From Vagococcus carniphilus (lineage in GTDB: Bacteria > Bacillota > Bacilli > Lactobacillales > Vagococcaceae), in assembly GCF_014397115.1 (NCBI RefSeq), contig NZ_CP060720.1, positions 2,186,001-2,250,000 on the forward strand: a stretch of 64,000 bases of DNA, read 5' to 3'. The stretch's first letter is position 1; every line of letters begins with the position of its first letter. Made by a program: the position numbers and the translations under genes. The notes beneath the pieces are model-generated. The model saw nothing but the letters and a program-made list of their open reading frames with translations. It ran no database searches and was not told the origin of the DNA. Below are positions 35,773 through 45,463 of this stretch, piece after piece.

Positions 35773-35863
35773 CGTTTTTCTCCCGCTATTTTTTTACTAT
35801 GACATAATTCTGCCACATTTGTCTTATATACTTACTATATCAAATATATATAGGAGGTTTAAG

Positions 35864-36247
35864 ATGAAAAAGAAAATTATTATAACAAGTATTTTAGGTT
35901 TAATAGGTATTTTTCTAGTAGCTGGTACAATGACTCTAGCAAGCACTACCAATCAGAATCGTTCAGAGACTACTGTGGCACCTAAAGAAAATAAACCAGT
36001 TAGGAATGAAGAAAATAGCTATTGTCAACGAGAAGGGCATCAAATGAATGGCGACTCTTATCGTTGTGACGGACCTAAAAAAGGGTATCATAATGAAAAT
36101 TGTGATTACTATGATGAATTAAAAGAAGAGGACAGCTCTAAAGAAGAAAATTTTAGTCGTAGAAGAGGAGGTTGTCACGACGATAATGGTAGTGGTCGTG
36201 GAAGACATCGCAACTCTGGGCGTCATATGAGAATGAATAATTATTAA
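35864..36247 (+). CDS. Small secreted Cys/His/Arg-rich protein of unknown function
   Basis: Not recognised. 127 residues from the ATG seven bases after AGGAGG; an in-frame extension upstream crosses the regulator gene's start and lacks a site. A signal peptide (KKKIIITSILGLIGIFLVAGTMTLAS) is followed by a polar mature part with four cysteines spaced in YCQREGH, YRCDG, NENCDYY and GGCHDD, then a basic His/Arg tail GRGRHRNSGRHMRMNNY. The Cys/His pattern could bind metal or form disulfides. Divergent from the two-component system (92-base gap), so probably its target or signal. Confidence 0.7.
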   Translation: MKKKIIITSILGLIGIFLVAGTMTLASTTNQNRSETTVAPKENKPVRNEENSYCQREGHQMNGDSYRCDGPKKGYHNENCDYYDELKEEDSSKEENFSRRRGGCHDDNGSGRGRHRNSGRHMRMNNY

Positions 36248-36255
36248 TTAAATAA

Positions 36256-36298
36256 GACTAACATCTTTGTGCGCCTTACAAAAATGTTAGTCATTTTT
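36256..36298 (+). terminator. Terminator of the small secreted protein gene
   Basis: GACTAACAT pairs with ATGTTAGTC, followed by ATTTTTTC. Confidence 0.8.
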
Positions 36299-36351
36299 TC
36301 TGTACATCAGACAGCCTCTTTTATAAGATAGTACTAAAGGAGGAGTATCCA

Positions 36352-37473
36352 ATGGCTTCATATGCTATTCCATTGTCCACAGCATTTTTCACTTTTTTTG
36401 TCATTGCTTTTTTAGGTACTATGCCTTGGACTATTTATCAATATCGAAAATATGGTTATTTTAACTTTTGGCGTAATGTTATTATTTTTAGTTTTATTTA
36501 TTATTGTTTGACAGCCTTTTTCTTAGTTAGTTTGCCATTACCTAAAAACAGAAATAACGATTTAGAATTTAAAGATCATGTTTTTACGCAATTAAAACCC
36601 TTCAATATGATTCATAATTTCCAACAAGTTCCTGGATTTGTTCCTAATAATATTCGAACCTATCCTACTTTATTTAAATCCTTCACCTTTTTAGAGGTAG
36701 CTTTCAATATAGCTTTATTATTTCCTCTAGGAGTCTATCTCAGATTTTTCTTGAAGAAAGTAAACAAATGGTATCTCGCTCTTTTAATTATTTTTTCTGT
36801 TACTTTATTCTTTGAAGTCTCTCAACTAACAGCTTTATTCGGTTATTATGCGTACCCGTATCGTTTATTTGATGTAGATGATTTATTAATGAATACATTA
36901 GGTGGAATGATTGGTTTTTTCTTTGCTCCTATACTACTTATGTTGATCCCTAGTCGAGATCAGATTCATCAAAAAGATAAGCATTACGACCAACATCAAT
37001 TAGCTTCTTACGGAGCACAGTTAATCGAAATATTTGTTAGTATGGCTATTGCCAGATTTTTAGGAAGCCTATTTGCTACGATTGTTTTTCATGGTAATTA
37101 CTTATTTTGGTGCAATACCGCTTTTATTTTTCTAATGATTGTTATTTTTCCAATCATAACAGATGGTAAAACGATTGGTGGTAAAATCGTAAAAATTAAA
37201 TTTGATGTTACTTCACTAAAGGATTTCTATAAGTTAGTTTATCGCTTTTTAATGATTTATTTTCCTTCGTTATTAAGCCAAGCTACTTTAGTTATGAACA
37301 GTAAACAATCAGACAATGTCTATACGGTTTCTGCTCAATTAATTCTTTTTTTAGCTACTCTATTTACCTGGGGTTTATTTTGGTTAATGATTCTTAGAGA
37401 TTGGGTTCAAAAAAGAGAAGAACCTTTCTTCAATCGATTTATTTCCGTTAAAATGAAACGTTATACAAAATAA
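36352..37473 (+). CDS. VanZ-like / RDD membrane protein
   Basis: Membrane protein of 373 residues with about eight hydrophobic segments. The N-terminal two thirds has the VanZ pattern (NIALLFPLGVYLRFFLKK, FFEVSQLTALFGYYAYPYRLFDVDDLLMNTLGG), the family of the teicoplanin-resistance accessory VanZ, and the C-terminal part (QLIEIFVSMAIARFLGSLF ... DGKTIGGKIVKIKF) looks like an RDD domain. Function of chromosomal VanZ-RDD proteins is poorly known; envelope stress or lipid interaction is possible. Ribosome site AAGGAGGAG. It is not part of a van cluster. Confidence 0.8.
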   Translation: MASYAIPLSTAFFTFFVIAFLGTMPWTIYQYRKYGYFNFWRNVIIFSFIYYCLTAFFLVSLPLPKNRNNDLEFKDHVFTQLKPFNMIHNFQQVPGFVPNNIRTYPTLFKSFTFLEVAFNIALLFPLGVYLRFFLKKVNKWYLALLIIFSVTLFFEVSQLTALFGYYAYPYRLFDVDDLLMNTLGGMIGFFFAPILLMLIPSRDQIHQKDKHYDQHQLASYGAQLIEIFVSMAIARFLGSLFATIVFHGNYLFWCNTAFIFLMIVIFPIITDGKTIGGKIVKIKFDVTSLKDFYKLVYRFLMIYFPSLLSQATLVMNSKQSDNVYTVSAQLILFLATLFTWGLFWLMILRDWVQKREEPFFNRFISVKMKRYTK

Positions 37474-37516
37474 AAAATAGGTAGAAAAACTAATTTAAGT
37501 TTTTCTACCTATTTTT
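37473..37516. terminator. Bidirectional terminator between VanZ-RDD and GH25 genes
   Basis: AAAATAGGTAGAAAAACT pairs perfectly with AGTTTTTCTACCTATTTT. Confidence 0.92.
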
Positions 37517-37519
37517 AAA

Positions 37520-39748
37520 CTATTTTTCTATAACTTCTTCAAATGCCGCAGCGTTAGCGTTTAAATAACCCATCCACTCATCTTTATTATTATACAACGA
37601 AAGATAAGTTGAACCATTAAAGTGTTCATAGCGTCCCTTAGCTACAAAAGTTTTATTAAGAAGATTTCTTGTATTATGTTTCTCCGTTTTAAAACTAAAG
37701 TTAGACCAAACGCTATAATTTTTTTTAGTTATTTTGACTGTTCTACCATCTGATATGTATGCTCCTTGTCTACCATTACCAAACTTCAGAAGACTAGATT
37801 CAGCATAACCATGCCATTTACCATTTGAATCATATAATGAGTAATAAGTTTTGCCATTCATGTGTTGGTAACGACCACGTGTATTAAACGTTTTTTCATA
37901 AACCTCGTTAGTTGACTTACGCTCTTTCCAATTAAAATCATTAAATAAAATTTCATCTTTTTGATTAATTGTAGCGTATCTACCGTCTGATATATACGCT
38001 CCTTGAGCGCCGTCTCCCACTTTAGTTGCATTTATGTTGATATACCCATGCCAACTATCTTTTTCATCATATAAAGAAAGATAAGTTGAACCATTTAAAT
38101 GTTCGTAACGCCCTTTAGCTACAAAAGATTTCTCATGAACCTCACTTGAATTTTCTCTTACTTTCCAAGAGAAATTTTGCCAAGTATTATAATTTTTCTT
38201 TGTAACCGTAACATGTCGTCCGTCTGATATATAAACACCACTTCTATTTGGAATAGTCTTAGCTCCGCCATCATTCAAGTAACCTATCCACGTACCATTT
38301 CCATCATAAAGTGAGTAGTAAGTACTTCCGTTAAAATGTTCATAACGTCCTTTAGCTTGATACGTTTTTTGGTAAACGTCTTTTGTCATCCCTTTTTTAC
38401 TACTAAAGTTTAAATTCGACCAAATCGTATAGTTATCTTTACTAATAGAAACATAACGGCCATCTGATATGTATCTACCTTGTGGTCCATTTAAAACAGT
38501 AGTTGCATCAGCATTCAAATAGCCATACCAAGTGCCTTCGTTATCATATAAAGAAAAGTATGTAGAACCATTTAAATGTTGATAACGACCTCTCGCTTGG
38601 AATATTTTACCGTAAATTTCATCTGTTTTTCCTCTGAAGTCCCAGTCAAAGCTTGACCATCTACTATAGTTCTTTTTAGTAATTTCAACGTATCTACCAT
38701 CTGAAATATAATTTCCTTGTGGTGGTAACGGCTTACTAATAGCTTGTTCTGAATAACTACCATAGTAATCACTTGAAATATCAAAGACTCCGTGAACACC
38801 TGGGAAAGTCATTTTTGACGACCATTGCCATGCACCATATTGCGTATGTTGTTGCTGACTTGTTGGTGTAAAAGGATAAGCTGCTACCCAAACTTTTTCA
38901 TTTCCTAATTGTGCAGTGTTAATACGGTTTTCTCTAATCCAATGTAATCCTAAATAATGATTCACTCGGCTAAAACCTTGTCTGTTTAACTCATTTTCAA
39001 ATGCTTTGGCATTTTCAGTATGTCCATTTTTATATTTAATTTTGTTGTCTTCTAAATCATTAATCATAAGAGTTGATTTTGGCAAACCTAACTCGTTAGC
39101 CATTTTAGCAAAGTACTGTGCCTCTGCTTTAGCTTGAGCAGTCGTTTCAAACCAACTATAGTGATAAGCAGAAACAATTAAACCTGCTGCTTTTGCATTA
39201 GCAATTTGATTTTTGGCATAAGGATTTCGATAACTAGTCGCTTCTGTTAGTTTAACCGCAACTCCTTTTACGCCATATGAACGAATAATATTAAATTCTT
39301 CAACTGAAATATCATAATTGTGAGAAGAAATATCGATAAAGTCCGCTCTAGGTTTGTTCTTATCAGTAATAGATAAATTATCATCTTTTGCCTTTGCTCG
39401 TGGAGCTGCGAAAGCTCTAAAACTTGGTTCTAAATCTGAGCGATTAGTAGGATAATAAAACTCATCCTCTTCTTCATCTAAAACTGCTTCATCTGATTCA
39501 CTTACTTCTTCTGAATCAATGGAAACTTCTGTAGCTTTTTCTTCAACTTCCGGTACTACAGGTTGATTTTTTTCTTCTAAATCAGTAGTACCATTTAAAT
39601 CTTTCTCAACTGCATCTCCAACGATTGTTGAGCTAGTTTCTTTAACTTCACTTGCCTGAGTTGACTCCGCTAAAACAGTAGTCGAAACAGATAGACTCCC
39701 TAACACAAGAGTCGCTAATAAAAAATGCGATCCTTTTTTTCTAAACAC
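37520..39748 (-). CDS. Secreted GH25 lysozyme with five GW modules
   Basis: Extracellular muramidase candidate, 742 residues. Signal peptide (1 to about 27, ending VLAES), acidic linker (about 28-130), GH25 domain (about 135-320) with FIDISSHNYDI, VKLTEATSYRNPYAKNQ and LMINDLEDNK (the acidic catalytic set), then five GW modules of about 75-80 residues, each starting YISDGRxVxITKKNYxxW and containing HLNGSTYxSLYDxxxxWxGYxN. GW modules bind lipoteichoic acid. Single-gene unit, likely an autolysin. The first catalytic Asp of the DIS motif is present; activity is inferred. Confidence 0.9.
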   Translation of the reverse strand: MFRKKGSHFLLATLVLGSLSVSTTVLAESTQASEVKETSSTIVGDAVEKDLNGTTDLEEKNQPVVPEVEEKATEVSIDSEEVSESDEAVLDEEEDEFYYPTNRSDLEPSFRAFAAPRAKAKDDNLSITDKNKPRADFIDISSHNYDISVEEFNIIRSYGVKGVAVKLTEATSYRNPYAKNQIANAKAAGLIVSAYHYSWFETTAQAKAEAQYFAKMANELGLPKSTLMINDLEDNKIKYKNGHTENAKAFENELNRQGFSRVNHYLGLHWIRENRINTAQLGNEKVWVAAYPFTPTSQQQHTQYGAWQWSSKMTFPGVHGVFDISSDYYGSYSEQAISKPLPPQGNYISDGRYVEITKKNYSRWSSFDWDFRGKTDEIYGKIFQARGRYQHLNGSTYFSLYDNEGTWYGYLNADATTVLNGPQGRYISDGRYVSISKDNYTIWSNLNFSSKKGMTKDVYQKTYQAKGRYEHFNGSTYYSLYDGNGTWIGYLNDGGAKTIPNRSGVYISDGRHVTVTKKNYNTWQNFSWKVRENSSEVHEKSFVAKGRYEHLNGSTYLSLYDEKDSWHGYININATKVGDGAQGAYISDGRYATINQKDEILFNDFNWKERKSTNEVYEKTFNTRGRYQHMNGKTYYSLYDSNGKWHGYAESSLLKFGNGRQGAYISDGRTVKITKKNYSVWSNFSFKTEKHNTRNLLNKTFVAKGRYEHFNGSTYLSLYNNKDEWMGYLNANAAAFEEVIEK

Positions 39749-39825
39749 TTAATCATCCGCCAATATTATTGTCTATTTCCCATTCTATCATAGGTTATAA
39801 TCTTGTAAACAACTTATTTAATGTC

Positions 39826-41325
39826 TTATATCTTTTCTTGAGAAATTGCTCTTACTTTCCTCTCAATTTCAAGGAAATCCCTTTGATTAAAAGGAAATTC
39901 GAACAAATGAACTTTATGAGAGAATCTTAATTCTTCCTCCAACACATTCGGAATATTTGTCAATATTAAATCAGCTGAATCCTCGTCATTTGCTTCAATA
40001 AACGTCAAATTAAATTCATATTTGAAACGATTAACAATTTGATCCGTTACACTACTCTTTACAAAATATGGTAAATCACTATCAAGGAAAATTTGAATTT
40101 CTGGTTCATAATAAGTTAGTTGTGAAATTGATGAAAAAAGTAACATGTATTTTTGGATTAAAAAAGTTTCCTTTGAAAGAAGTTCAGCATCATTTTCTTC
40201 AGCCATTTTTCTTAATAAACAAGATAATTTTTCATACAAATTAGGATAATCATTTTCTAGATCTGAAAAGATTAAATAGCCATCAATATCTACCTGAATA
40301 CTCTTAAATAACTGACAGAATAAATGGGCACAAAAAGCAGTTACAAAAAAACGTTCCTCTAACTCTTCTGGAATTTCAGCAATTTCCGACTGAAAATCAG
40401 TCATAAATTGTTCTGTAATTCGATAGACAGTTGAATTCATTTTTTTATGATATTTAAAAACGCTTTTGCGATATCTTTCTGACTCATAAAACTTAGTTTT
40501 CAATTGAATCAACACCAAATAAAAGTAGAGTTCAGATTCAATATAAATATTATAATCATCAGCAAATTCTTTTAAGACTGGTAAATTAGCCATTAGTTTA
40601 GGCAAATTAGCATAATCCTTCCATTCCTCTTCCATCTCAATAACATGTTTTTTTCTTAATCTTAAAATATTTACGGCTAACATATAGGCCATTTGTTTTC
40701 TATGAATAATTGAAAACCCTAGATTAAGTTCCTCCGAAAAACTATCTACAGACAAATAAATCTTTTCCTGACTAATAAAATCAAATGGCCAAGTGACTCC
40801 TTTAAAGATAATCCATCCACTAATATAGATAATTAATCGTATTTGCTTTTCTTCACCCTCAATAATAAAAGTACTTCTTGATAATGATAAATGGTAAATA
40901 CCTAAAAAATCTTTTATCTTCTTTAAAGATTTTCTAACCGCATTTTCACTGACAAAGTAAGTTGAAGCATATTTTTGAATTGACTGAAACTCTTCAAAAA
41001 TAATTAATTTGAAAATTTTCATCGTCTCGTCATTTTCTAAAATATAACTTTTTAGCTCCATGTAATTACTACCACTGTCAATCTCTAATAAAACACCTTT
41101 GTATTTTTCATAGCTAAGAGCAATGTGATGATTTCGTTCCTCATTGTAATCGTCGATTGTTTCTTTCAACCGATGAATATAACGCTGTACAGTTCTTTCA
41201 ACGACATTTAGCTCATGACTTATTTCATTAACTGTATACCATCTGTGGCTTTCAGAAACCAAATCTAAAATATTTAACATAATTTTATTTTGCGTATCGA
41301 GTAAATTTAAAATATCTTTCTCCAT
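39826..41325 (-). CDS. Mga-type transcriptional regulator
   Basis: 499-residue DNA-binding regulator resembling Mga/AtxA proteins. Two N-terminal winged-helix segments: VNEISHELNVVERTVQRYIHRLKE (about 19-42) and ASTYFVSENAVRKSLKKIKDFL (about 119-140), then a long helical, PRD-like middle region and a C-terminal EIIB-like end. Eleven bases downstream of the ABC permease gene and on the same strand, so probably co-transcribed with the exporter. Targets unknown; Mga proteins commonly activate surface protein genes, several of which are in this window. Confidence 0.8.
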   Translation of the reverse strand: MEKDILNLLDTQNKIMLNILDLVSESHRWYTVNEISHELNVVERTVQRYIHRLKETIDDYNEERNHHIALSYEKYKGVLLEIDSGSNYMELKSYILENDETMKIFKLIIFEEFQSIQKYASTYFVSENAVRKSLKKIKDFLGIYHLSLSRSTFIIEGEEKQIRLIIYISGWIIFKGVTWPFDFISQEKIYLSVDSFSEELNLGFSIIHRKQMAYMLAVNILRLRKKHVIEMEEEWKDYANLPKLMANLPVLKEFADDYNIYIESELYFYLVLIQLKTKFYESERYRKSVFKYHKKMNSTVYRITEQFMTDFQSEIAEIPEELEERFFVTAFCAHLFCQLFKSIQVDIDGYLIFSDLENDYPNLYEKLSCLLRKMAEENDAELLSKETFLIQKYMLLFSSISQLTYYEPEIQIFLDSDLPYFVKSSVTDQIVNRFKYEFNLTFIEANDEDSADLILTNIPNVLEEELRFSHKVHLFEFPFNQRDFLEIERKVRAISQEKI

Positions 41326-41336
41326 TGAGATTCATC

Positions 41337-42920
41337 CTATTCTTTTAAATCATTCCAAAAGTTTTTATTAATAAACATTTGATAAGCAACTAGAACAATA
41401 ATTAAAAGAAGTAGACCAACGAGATTAACAAGTAATACCTGCGTTGTTATATTAATTATCGTCACTAAAACAAGAATAATAATACCACCGACTAACATAA
41501 CACCAAAAAGACTAGCAACAACTTGAAAAGATCCCATCCCTCGGTTAAATAATTGATTCACATTTGTCCAATTTAGCGATAAATACTTGGAATCTCTCTT
41601 TAAGTAGTAAGACGTACCAGCATAACAACCAAAAAAGTTCCCAATTAACATACCTATCATTAAAAGAACATTTAATTTAACCAATAGACAAGTTGCTAAT
41701 ATGATAACTGAACTTAATACTGTCTGTAAGATAAAAGCAAAATTGAATTTTAGTTTAATATATTCTTTAAATGAAATAGGCAACGATTTGATAAAAGTAA
41801 GATTCGATTGATCTAATGAAATAATAACACTTGCCAATGAATTTGCTCCTAACGTAAAGGCAGAAAAAAGAATACCTCCAACAACTAGAACAATAAAGTA
41901 GTCAATCGTTAAAAAGCTAAAATTACCTTGTCCATTAATCAAGATTGGTACTAAAAATATAACCGGAAAAATAATTAAAGATGACAACATTTGCATTTGA
42001 AGAGTTGGATTTTTAATTAGATTAAAGTGATACTTTATCAGTTGACTCCGTAAACCTTTATAACTTGTTGTTTTAGGAGCAGCTTGTAATGTTTGATAAT
42101 TATTTTGCATACTTGGTAGTACACGTTTTTTAATAAAAAAGGATAAGCCAAAACAAAGGACGAGTAATCCTAAAACTCCAATAACACTCTTTAATGAAAA
42201 AGGATAAACTAGTAGTTGGTGGAATACATCTAAAACAGGAATAACTGTTTGATCTTTAATAACGCCTGAATCAAAAACTTCACTTTGTTTGTGATTCAAA
42301 TACATCATCCCAGCTAGCATTCCGACTGTTGGAATAAACATTAAAAGAGTTGTTAACAACGTTTTAAAACGGTTAAAGACTTTTGTTTGAACCAAAAGAG
42401 AAACTAGACAAATAACTAAAGTTAACAAAATAGCAAAGAAAAGTAAAAAAACGACTATACTGATTGGCACCATCAAAATAGCAGTCACACTACTCCTAAT
42501 GGCCGTCAAAATAAAGAGAGCAATTATTGGGAGTGAAAATGGCAATAGAAAAAAACCAACAATTAACATCTTCGCAAGAAATATATTTCGTTCACTAAAG
42601 GGGAGTGGCAAGTAATCCTCAAAGTCTTTACTATCAAAAAAGACATTAAAAACAACTGATACACCCTGAGAAAAACTTAAAATACCAAACATGGCCATGT
42701 AATTAGTAAAAACACCTGGTAAAGTACTAAAATCAATAATGAACATACTTGCCCCATACAAAACAACAAAAAGAATTCCTAAAAATGCTTGTTGAAGTAA
42801 AATGCTTTTAAAGATATCATTTCCATACTTACCTTTTTTTCTTAACTGATCAGTTACTTGAGGATTGGCATAAAGTAAATTCACTTTAAAGAGTTCTTTT
42901 AATTGTCTTTTATTGTTCAT
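41337..42920 (-). CDS. ABC-2-type transporter permease
   Basis: Membrane subunit with about 12 helices, 527 residues from the ATG after GGAGGAAGAG (an in-frame longer form overlaps the ATPase gene further). The start codon lies inside the last codons of the ATPase gene, showing translational coupling. The sequence has VFNVFFDSKDFEDYLPLPFSERNIFLAKML, a pattern seen in Firmicutes exporter permeases of unassigned substrate. With the ATPase it forms a two-gene exporter of the bacitracin/nisin-protection or EcsAB-like kind; substrate unknown. Confidence 0.8.
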   Translation of the reverse strand: MNNKRQLKELFKVNLLYANPQVTDQLRKKGKYGNDIFKSILLQQAFLGILFVVLYGASMFIIDFSTLPGVFTNYMAMFGILSFSQGVSVVFNVFFDSKDFEDYLPLPFSERNIFLAKMLIVGFFLLPFSLPIIALFILTAIRSSVTAILMVPISIVVFLLFFAILLTLVICLVSLLVQTKVFNRFKTLLTTLLMFIPTVGMLAGMMYLNHKQSEVFDSGVIKDQTVIPVLDVFHQLLVYPFSLKSVIGVLGLLVLCFGLSFFIKKRVLPSMQNNYQTLQAAPKTTSYKGLRSQLIKYHFNLIKNPTLQMQMLSSLIIFPVIFLVPILINGQGNFSFLTIDYFIVLVVGGILFSAFTLGANSLASVIISLDQSNLTFIKSLPISFKEYIKLKFNFAFILQTVLSSVIILATCLLVKLNVLLMIGMLIGNFFGCYAGTSYYLKRDSKYLSLNWTNVNQLFNRGMGSFQVVASLFGVMLVGGIIILVLVTIINITTQVLLVNLVGLLLLIIVLVAYQMFINKNFWNDLKE

Positions 42921-43665
42921 CAACTCTTCCTCCAATCTCTTCTTCCTGTTTACTACCAATCATTGATAGATAGATGGTTTCAAGAGACTGCCCTGGATGT
43001 TTTTCTAAAAGTTCACTCACTGAACCATTATAAATTAATTCTCCTTGTTTTAAAATCGCTAACTCGTCACATAGCTGCTCAGCCGTATCTAAAATATGAG
43101 TAGAGAAAATAACTGTTTTTCCTTGTTCAACATGTTGTTTCATCAAATGCTTTAAGTCATAAGCAGCCTGAGGATCTAATCCCTGTAAAGGCTCATCTAA
43201 AATCCAAATATCTGGATTTGATAATAGCGCACCAATAACAATGACTTTCTGCCTCATCCCATGAGAAAAACTATCAATCTGATTATGCTTTTGAGCATTA
43301 ATCTCAAATAAATTAGCTAATACTTGAATCTGCTTATCTTTTTCAGTTTCTTCTAAATCAAAAGCAGCAGCAATTAAATTCCAATATTCCATTGCAGTCA
43401 ATTGTAAAAAGATATTTGGCGTATCAGGTACATAACCTATTCTCTTTTTTATTTCTAAACGATGTTCCTTTAGATTTTTTCCATCAAAATAAATATCACC
43501 TGATGTTGGCATCGTAATACTTACTAAACTTTTAATGGTCGTTGATTTTCCAGCACCATTATGACCTAGAAAGCCAAATATCTTTCCTTCTGGTATCGTT
43601 AACGATAATCCTTTTAACGCTTCTTTAGTTCCATACCTTTTCTTAACATTCTCCAAAACAATCAT
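42910..43665 (-). CDS. ABC transporter ATP-binding protein
   Basis: 251-residue ATPase: Walker A GHNGAGKSTT, Q-loop IGYVPDTPNIFLQ, signature FSHGMRQKV, Walker B IWILDEPLQGLDPQA and H-loop FSTHILDTAEQL. The degenerate signature SHGMRQK is common in ABC-2 exporters such as EcsA. First gene of the exporter plus Mga-type regulator operon; overlaps the permease gene by 11 bases. Confidence 0.9.
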   Translation of the reverse strand: MIVLENVKKRYGTKEALKGLSLTIPEGKIFGFLGHNGAGKSTTIKSLVSITMPTSGDIYFDGKNLKEHRLEIKKRIGYVPDTPNIFLQLTAMEYWNLIAAAFDLEETEKDKQIQVLANLFEINAQKHNQIDSFSHGMRQKVIVIGALLSNPDIWILDEPLQGLDPQAAYDLKHLMKQHVEQGKTVIFSTHILDTAEQLCDELAILKQGELIYNGSVSELLEKHPGQSLETIYLSMIGSKQEEEIGGRVDEQ

Positions 43666-43766
43666 CTGAACAAACTCCCTATTTAAATATTTATTATCCT
43701 TTATTATACCTTATTTAAGCCAATAAAATAAAAACTAATTAGATTTATCTTGGTTTAAAAGTAAAA

Positions 43767-43799
43767 AAAATAGAGCAAACAGGACGTTTGCTCTATTTT
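43767..43799 (-). terminator. Terminator of the Cys/Met PLP-enzyme gene
   Basis: AAAATAGAGCAAAC pairs with GTTTGCTCTATTTT around a five-base loop; T-run on the minus strand. Confidence 0.9.
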
Positions 43800-43807
43800 A
43801 ATGTTAT

Positions 43808-44947
43808 TTAAAGGTAACTTAATGCTTGTTCAAGATCAGTCAGTAAATCCTCTGTATCTTCAATACCACAAGAAAGGCGTAGTAAACCAGGTGTCACACC
43901 TTGTTTTAATCGTTCTTCTTCAGATATACAGGCATGAGACATCGTACGAGGATAAGAAACAATAGATTCAACTCCACCTAAACTAACAGCAATTATCGGT
44001 AAGTTTAAATGCGTTGTAAAAGTATGAACGTTTTCCTCACTACCTAATTCAAAGGATAAAACAGCTCCCCCATTTTTCGCTTGACTTAGATGAACGTCTG
44101 AATCTGGGTGACTACTTAGTCCTGGATAGAATACCTTCTCAATTTTAGGATGTTTTTCTAAAAATTCAGCAATCGTTGCTGCATTTTGACAACTTTTTTC
44201 CATTCGGATTCCCATTGTCTTCATTCCTCTTAATATAAGCCAAGCATCTTCTATTCCTAAGATTGAGCCAAATGATTTTTGATAGACAGTTAACTGCTCA
44301 GCAATTCGTTCGTCATTTAGCGCCACTAAACCAGCGACAACATCACTGTGGCCATTTAAAAATTTTGTCGCACTTTCAATAACAATATCAACCCCTAATT
44401 CAAGTGGTTTTTGGTATAAAGGCGTCATAAACGTATTATCCATAATTGTTACTAATTCATGTTTTTTAGCAAGAGCAACTAATTTTTTGATATCAGCTAC
44501 TTTTAAAAGTGGATTTGATGGTGTTTCAATGTATAAAACTCTCGTATTTGGTAAAATAGCTTTTTCAACAGTTTCAATATCACTATAGTCAACAAATGAT
44601 GATTCAATATGATAGCTTGGTAAGATGTCTTTAACAAACTGACAGGTTCCTCCATAAACTTCATTTGGGACAATAATATGATTGCCTGTTTCCATTAACA
44701 TTAAAACAGTAGAGATAGCTGCCATACCTGATGAAAATGCAAAACCGTATTTTGCTCCTTCAAGTGTTGCAATTCCTTCTTCTAAAGCTGCTACCGTTGG
44801 ATTTCCAAAACGTGTATAACTATAATCTTGTTTTTCAAAGACATCCTTTTGATTAAATGTTGACGTTTGATATTTTGGTATTGATGCTGCTCCTGTATAT
44901 TTATCCACAACAGGATAACCATGAATTAATTTTGTGTTTTCTAACAT
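43808..44947 (-). CDS. Cystathionine gamma-synthase / gamma-lyase family PLP enzyme
   Basis: Cytoplasmic PLP enzyme of the Cys/Met-metabolism family, 379 residues from the ATG that has GAAAGG at proper distance (an ATG three codons upstream is too close). Motifs: YSYTRFGNPTVAALE, FSSGMAAISTV, YGGTCQFVKDILP, ESATKFLNGHSDVVAG (PLP lysine) and VSLGGVESIVSYPRTMSHA near the C-terminus. Sequence alone does not separate synthase (MetB) from lyase or homocysteine desulfhydrase; a lone gene with no metA/luxS/cysK neighbour leaves the direction open. Confidence 0.87.
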   Translation of the reverse strand: MLENTKLIHGYPVVDKYTGAASIPKYQTSTFNQKDVFEKQDYSYTRFGNPTVAALEEGIATLEGAKYGFAFSSGMAAISTVLMLMETGNHIIVPNEVYGGTCQFVKDILPSYHIESSFVDYSDIETVEKAILPNTRVLYIETPSNPLLKVADIKKLVALAKKHELVTIMDNTFMTPLYQKPLELGVDIVIESATKFLNGHSDVVAGLVALNDERIAEQLTVYQKSFGSILGIEDAWLILRGMKTMGIRMEKSCQNAATIAEFLEKHPKIEKVFYPGLSSHPDSDVHLSQAKNGGAVLSFELGSEENVHTFTTHLNLPIIAVSLGGVESIVSYPRTMSHACISEEERLKQGVTPGLLRLSCGIEDTEDLLTDLEQALSYL

Positions 44948-45100
44948 ACTAAACATCCTTTCGACTTACTCCTTATGTTTCATCATACACTCAGAAGTAA
45001 GCGTTAACAATATTTATTAAAACACACTAATAAACTCCCAAAAGAACCTCATTAAAAGGTAAGATAGTATTAATCTTGTTAAATTAAAGGAGCTGTTAGT

Positions 45101-45457
45101 ATGACACTTGATATTGGCTTGTCTTTTGAAAAAGAAATTACAGTTAATGAAACAAATATAGCCTCTAGATTTGAAGAAGGTTTACCTGATGTCTTTTCAA
45201 CACCAGATATGATCCAGGAAATGGAGTCAGCTAGTTATCGTTTGTTAAAAGAAACATTACCTGAAAATCAAACATCTGTTGGAACTCATGTCAATGTCTC
45301 TCATGATAAATCATTACGAGTAGGACAAGTTGTCCATGTAAAAGCAGTTGTTATTGATATTGATCGAAAAAAAGTAACATTTTCTGTTACAGCAACCTCA
45401 GATGAAGATATTGTGGGTCGAGGTACCCACTCACGATTTATTATTGATAAAGAATAA
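45101..45457 (+). CDS. Hotdog-fold thioesterase (fluoroacetyl-CoA-thioesterase-like)
   Basis: 118-residue single-domain hotdog protein of the FlK-like group. The helix segment GLPDVFSTPDMIQEMESASYRLLKETL and the strand VGTHVNVSHDKSLRVGQVVHVKAVVID, then IVGRGTHSRFII, are typical; TPDMIxxME and a HxxH-like ending (GTHSRF) supply catalytic residues in related enzymes. Substrate unknown, likely a small acyl-CoA. Convergent with oleate hydratase across a shared terminator. Confidence 0.8.
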   Translation: MTLDIGLSFEKEITVNETNIASRFEEGLPDVFSTPDMIQEMESASYRLLKETLPENQTSVGTHVNVSHDKSLRVGQVVHVKAVVIDIDRKKVTFSVTATSDEDIVGRGTHSRFIIDKE

Positions 45458-45463
45458 TTTAAA

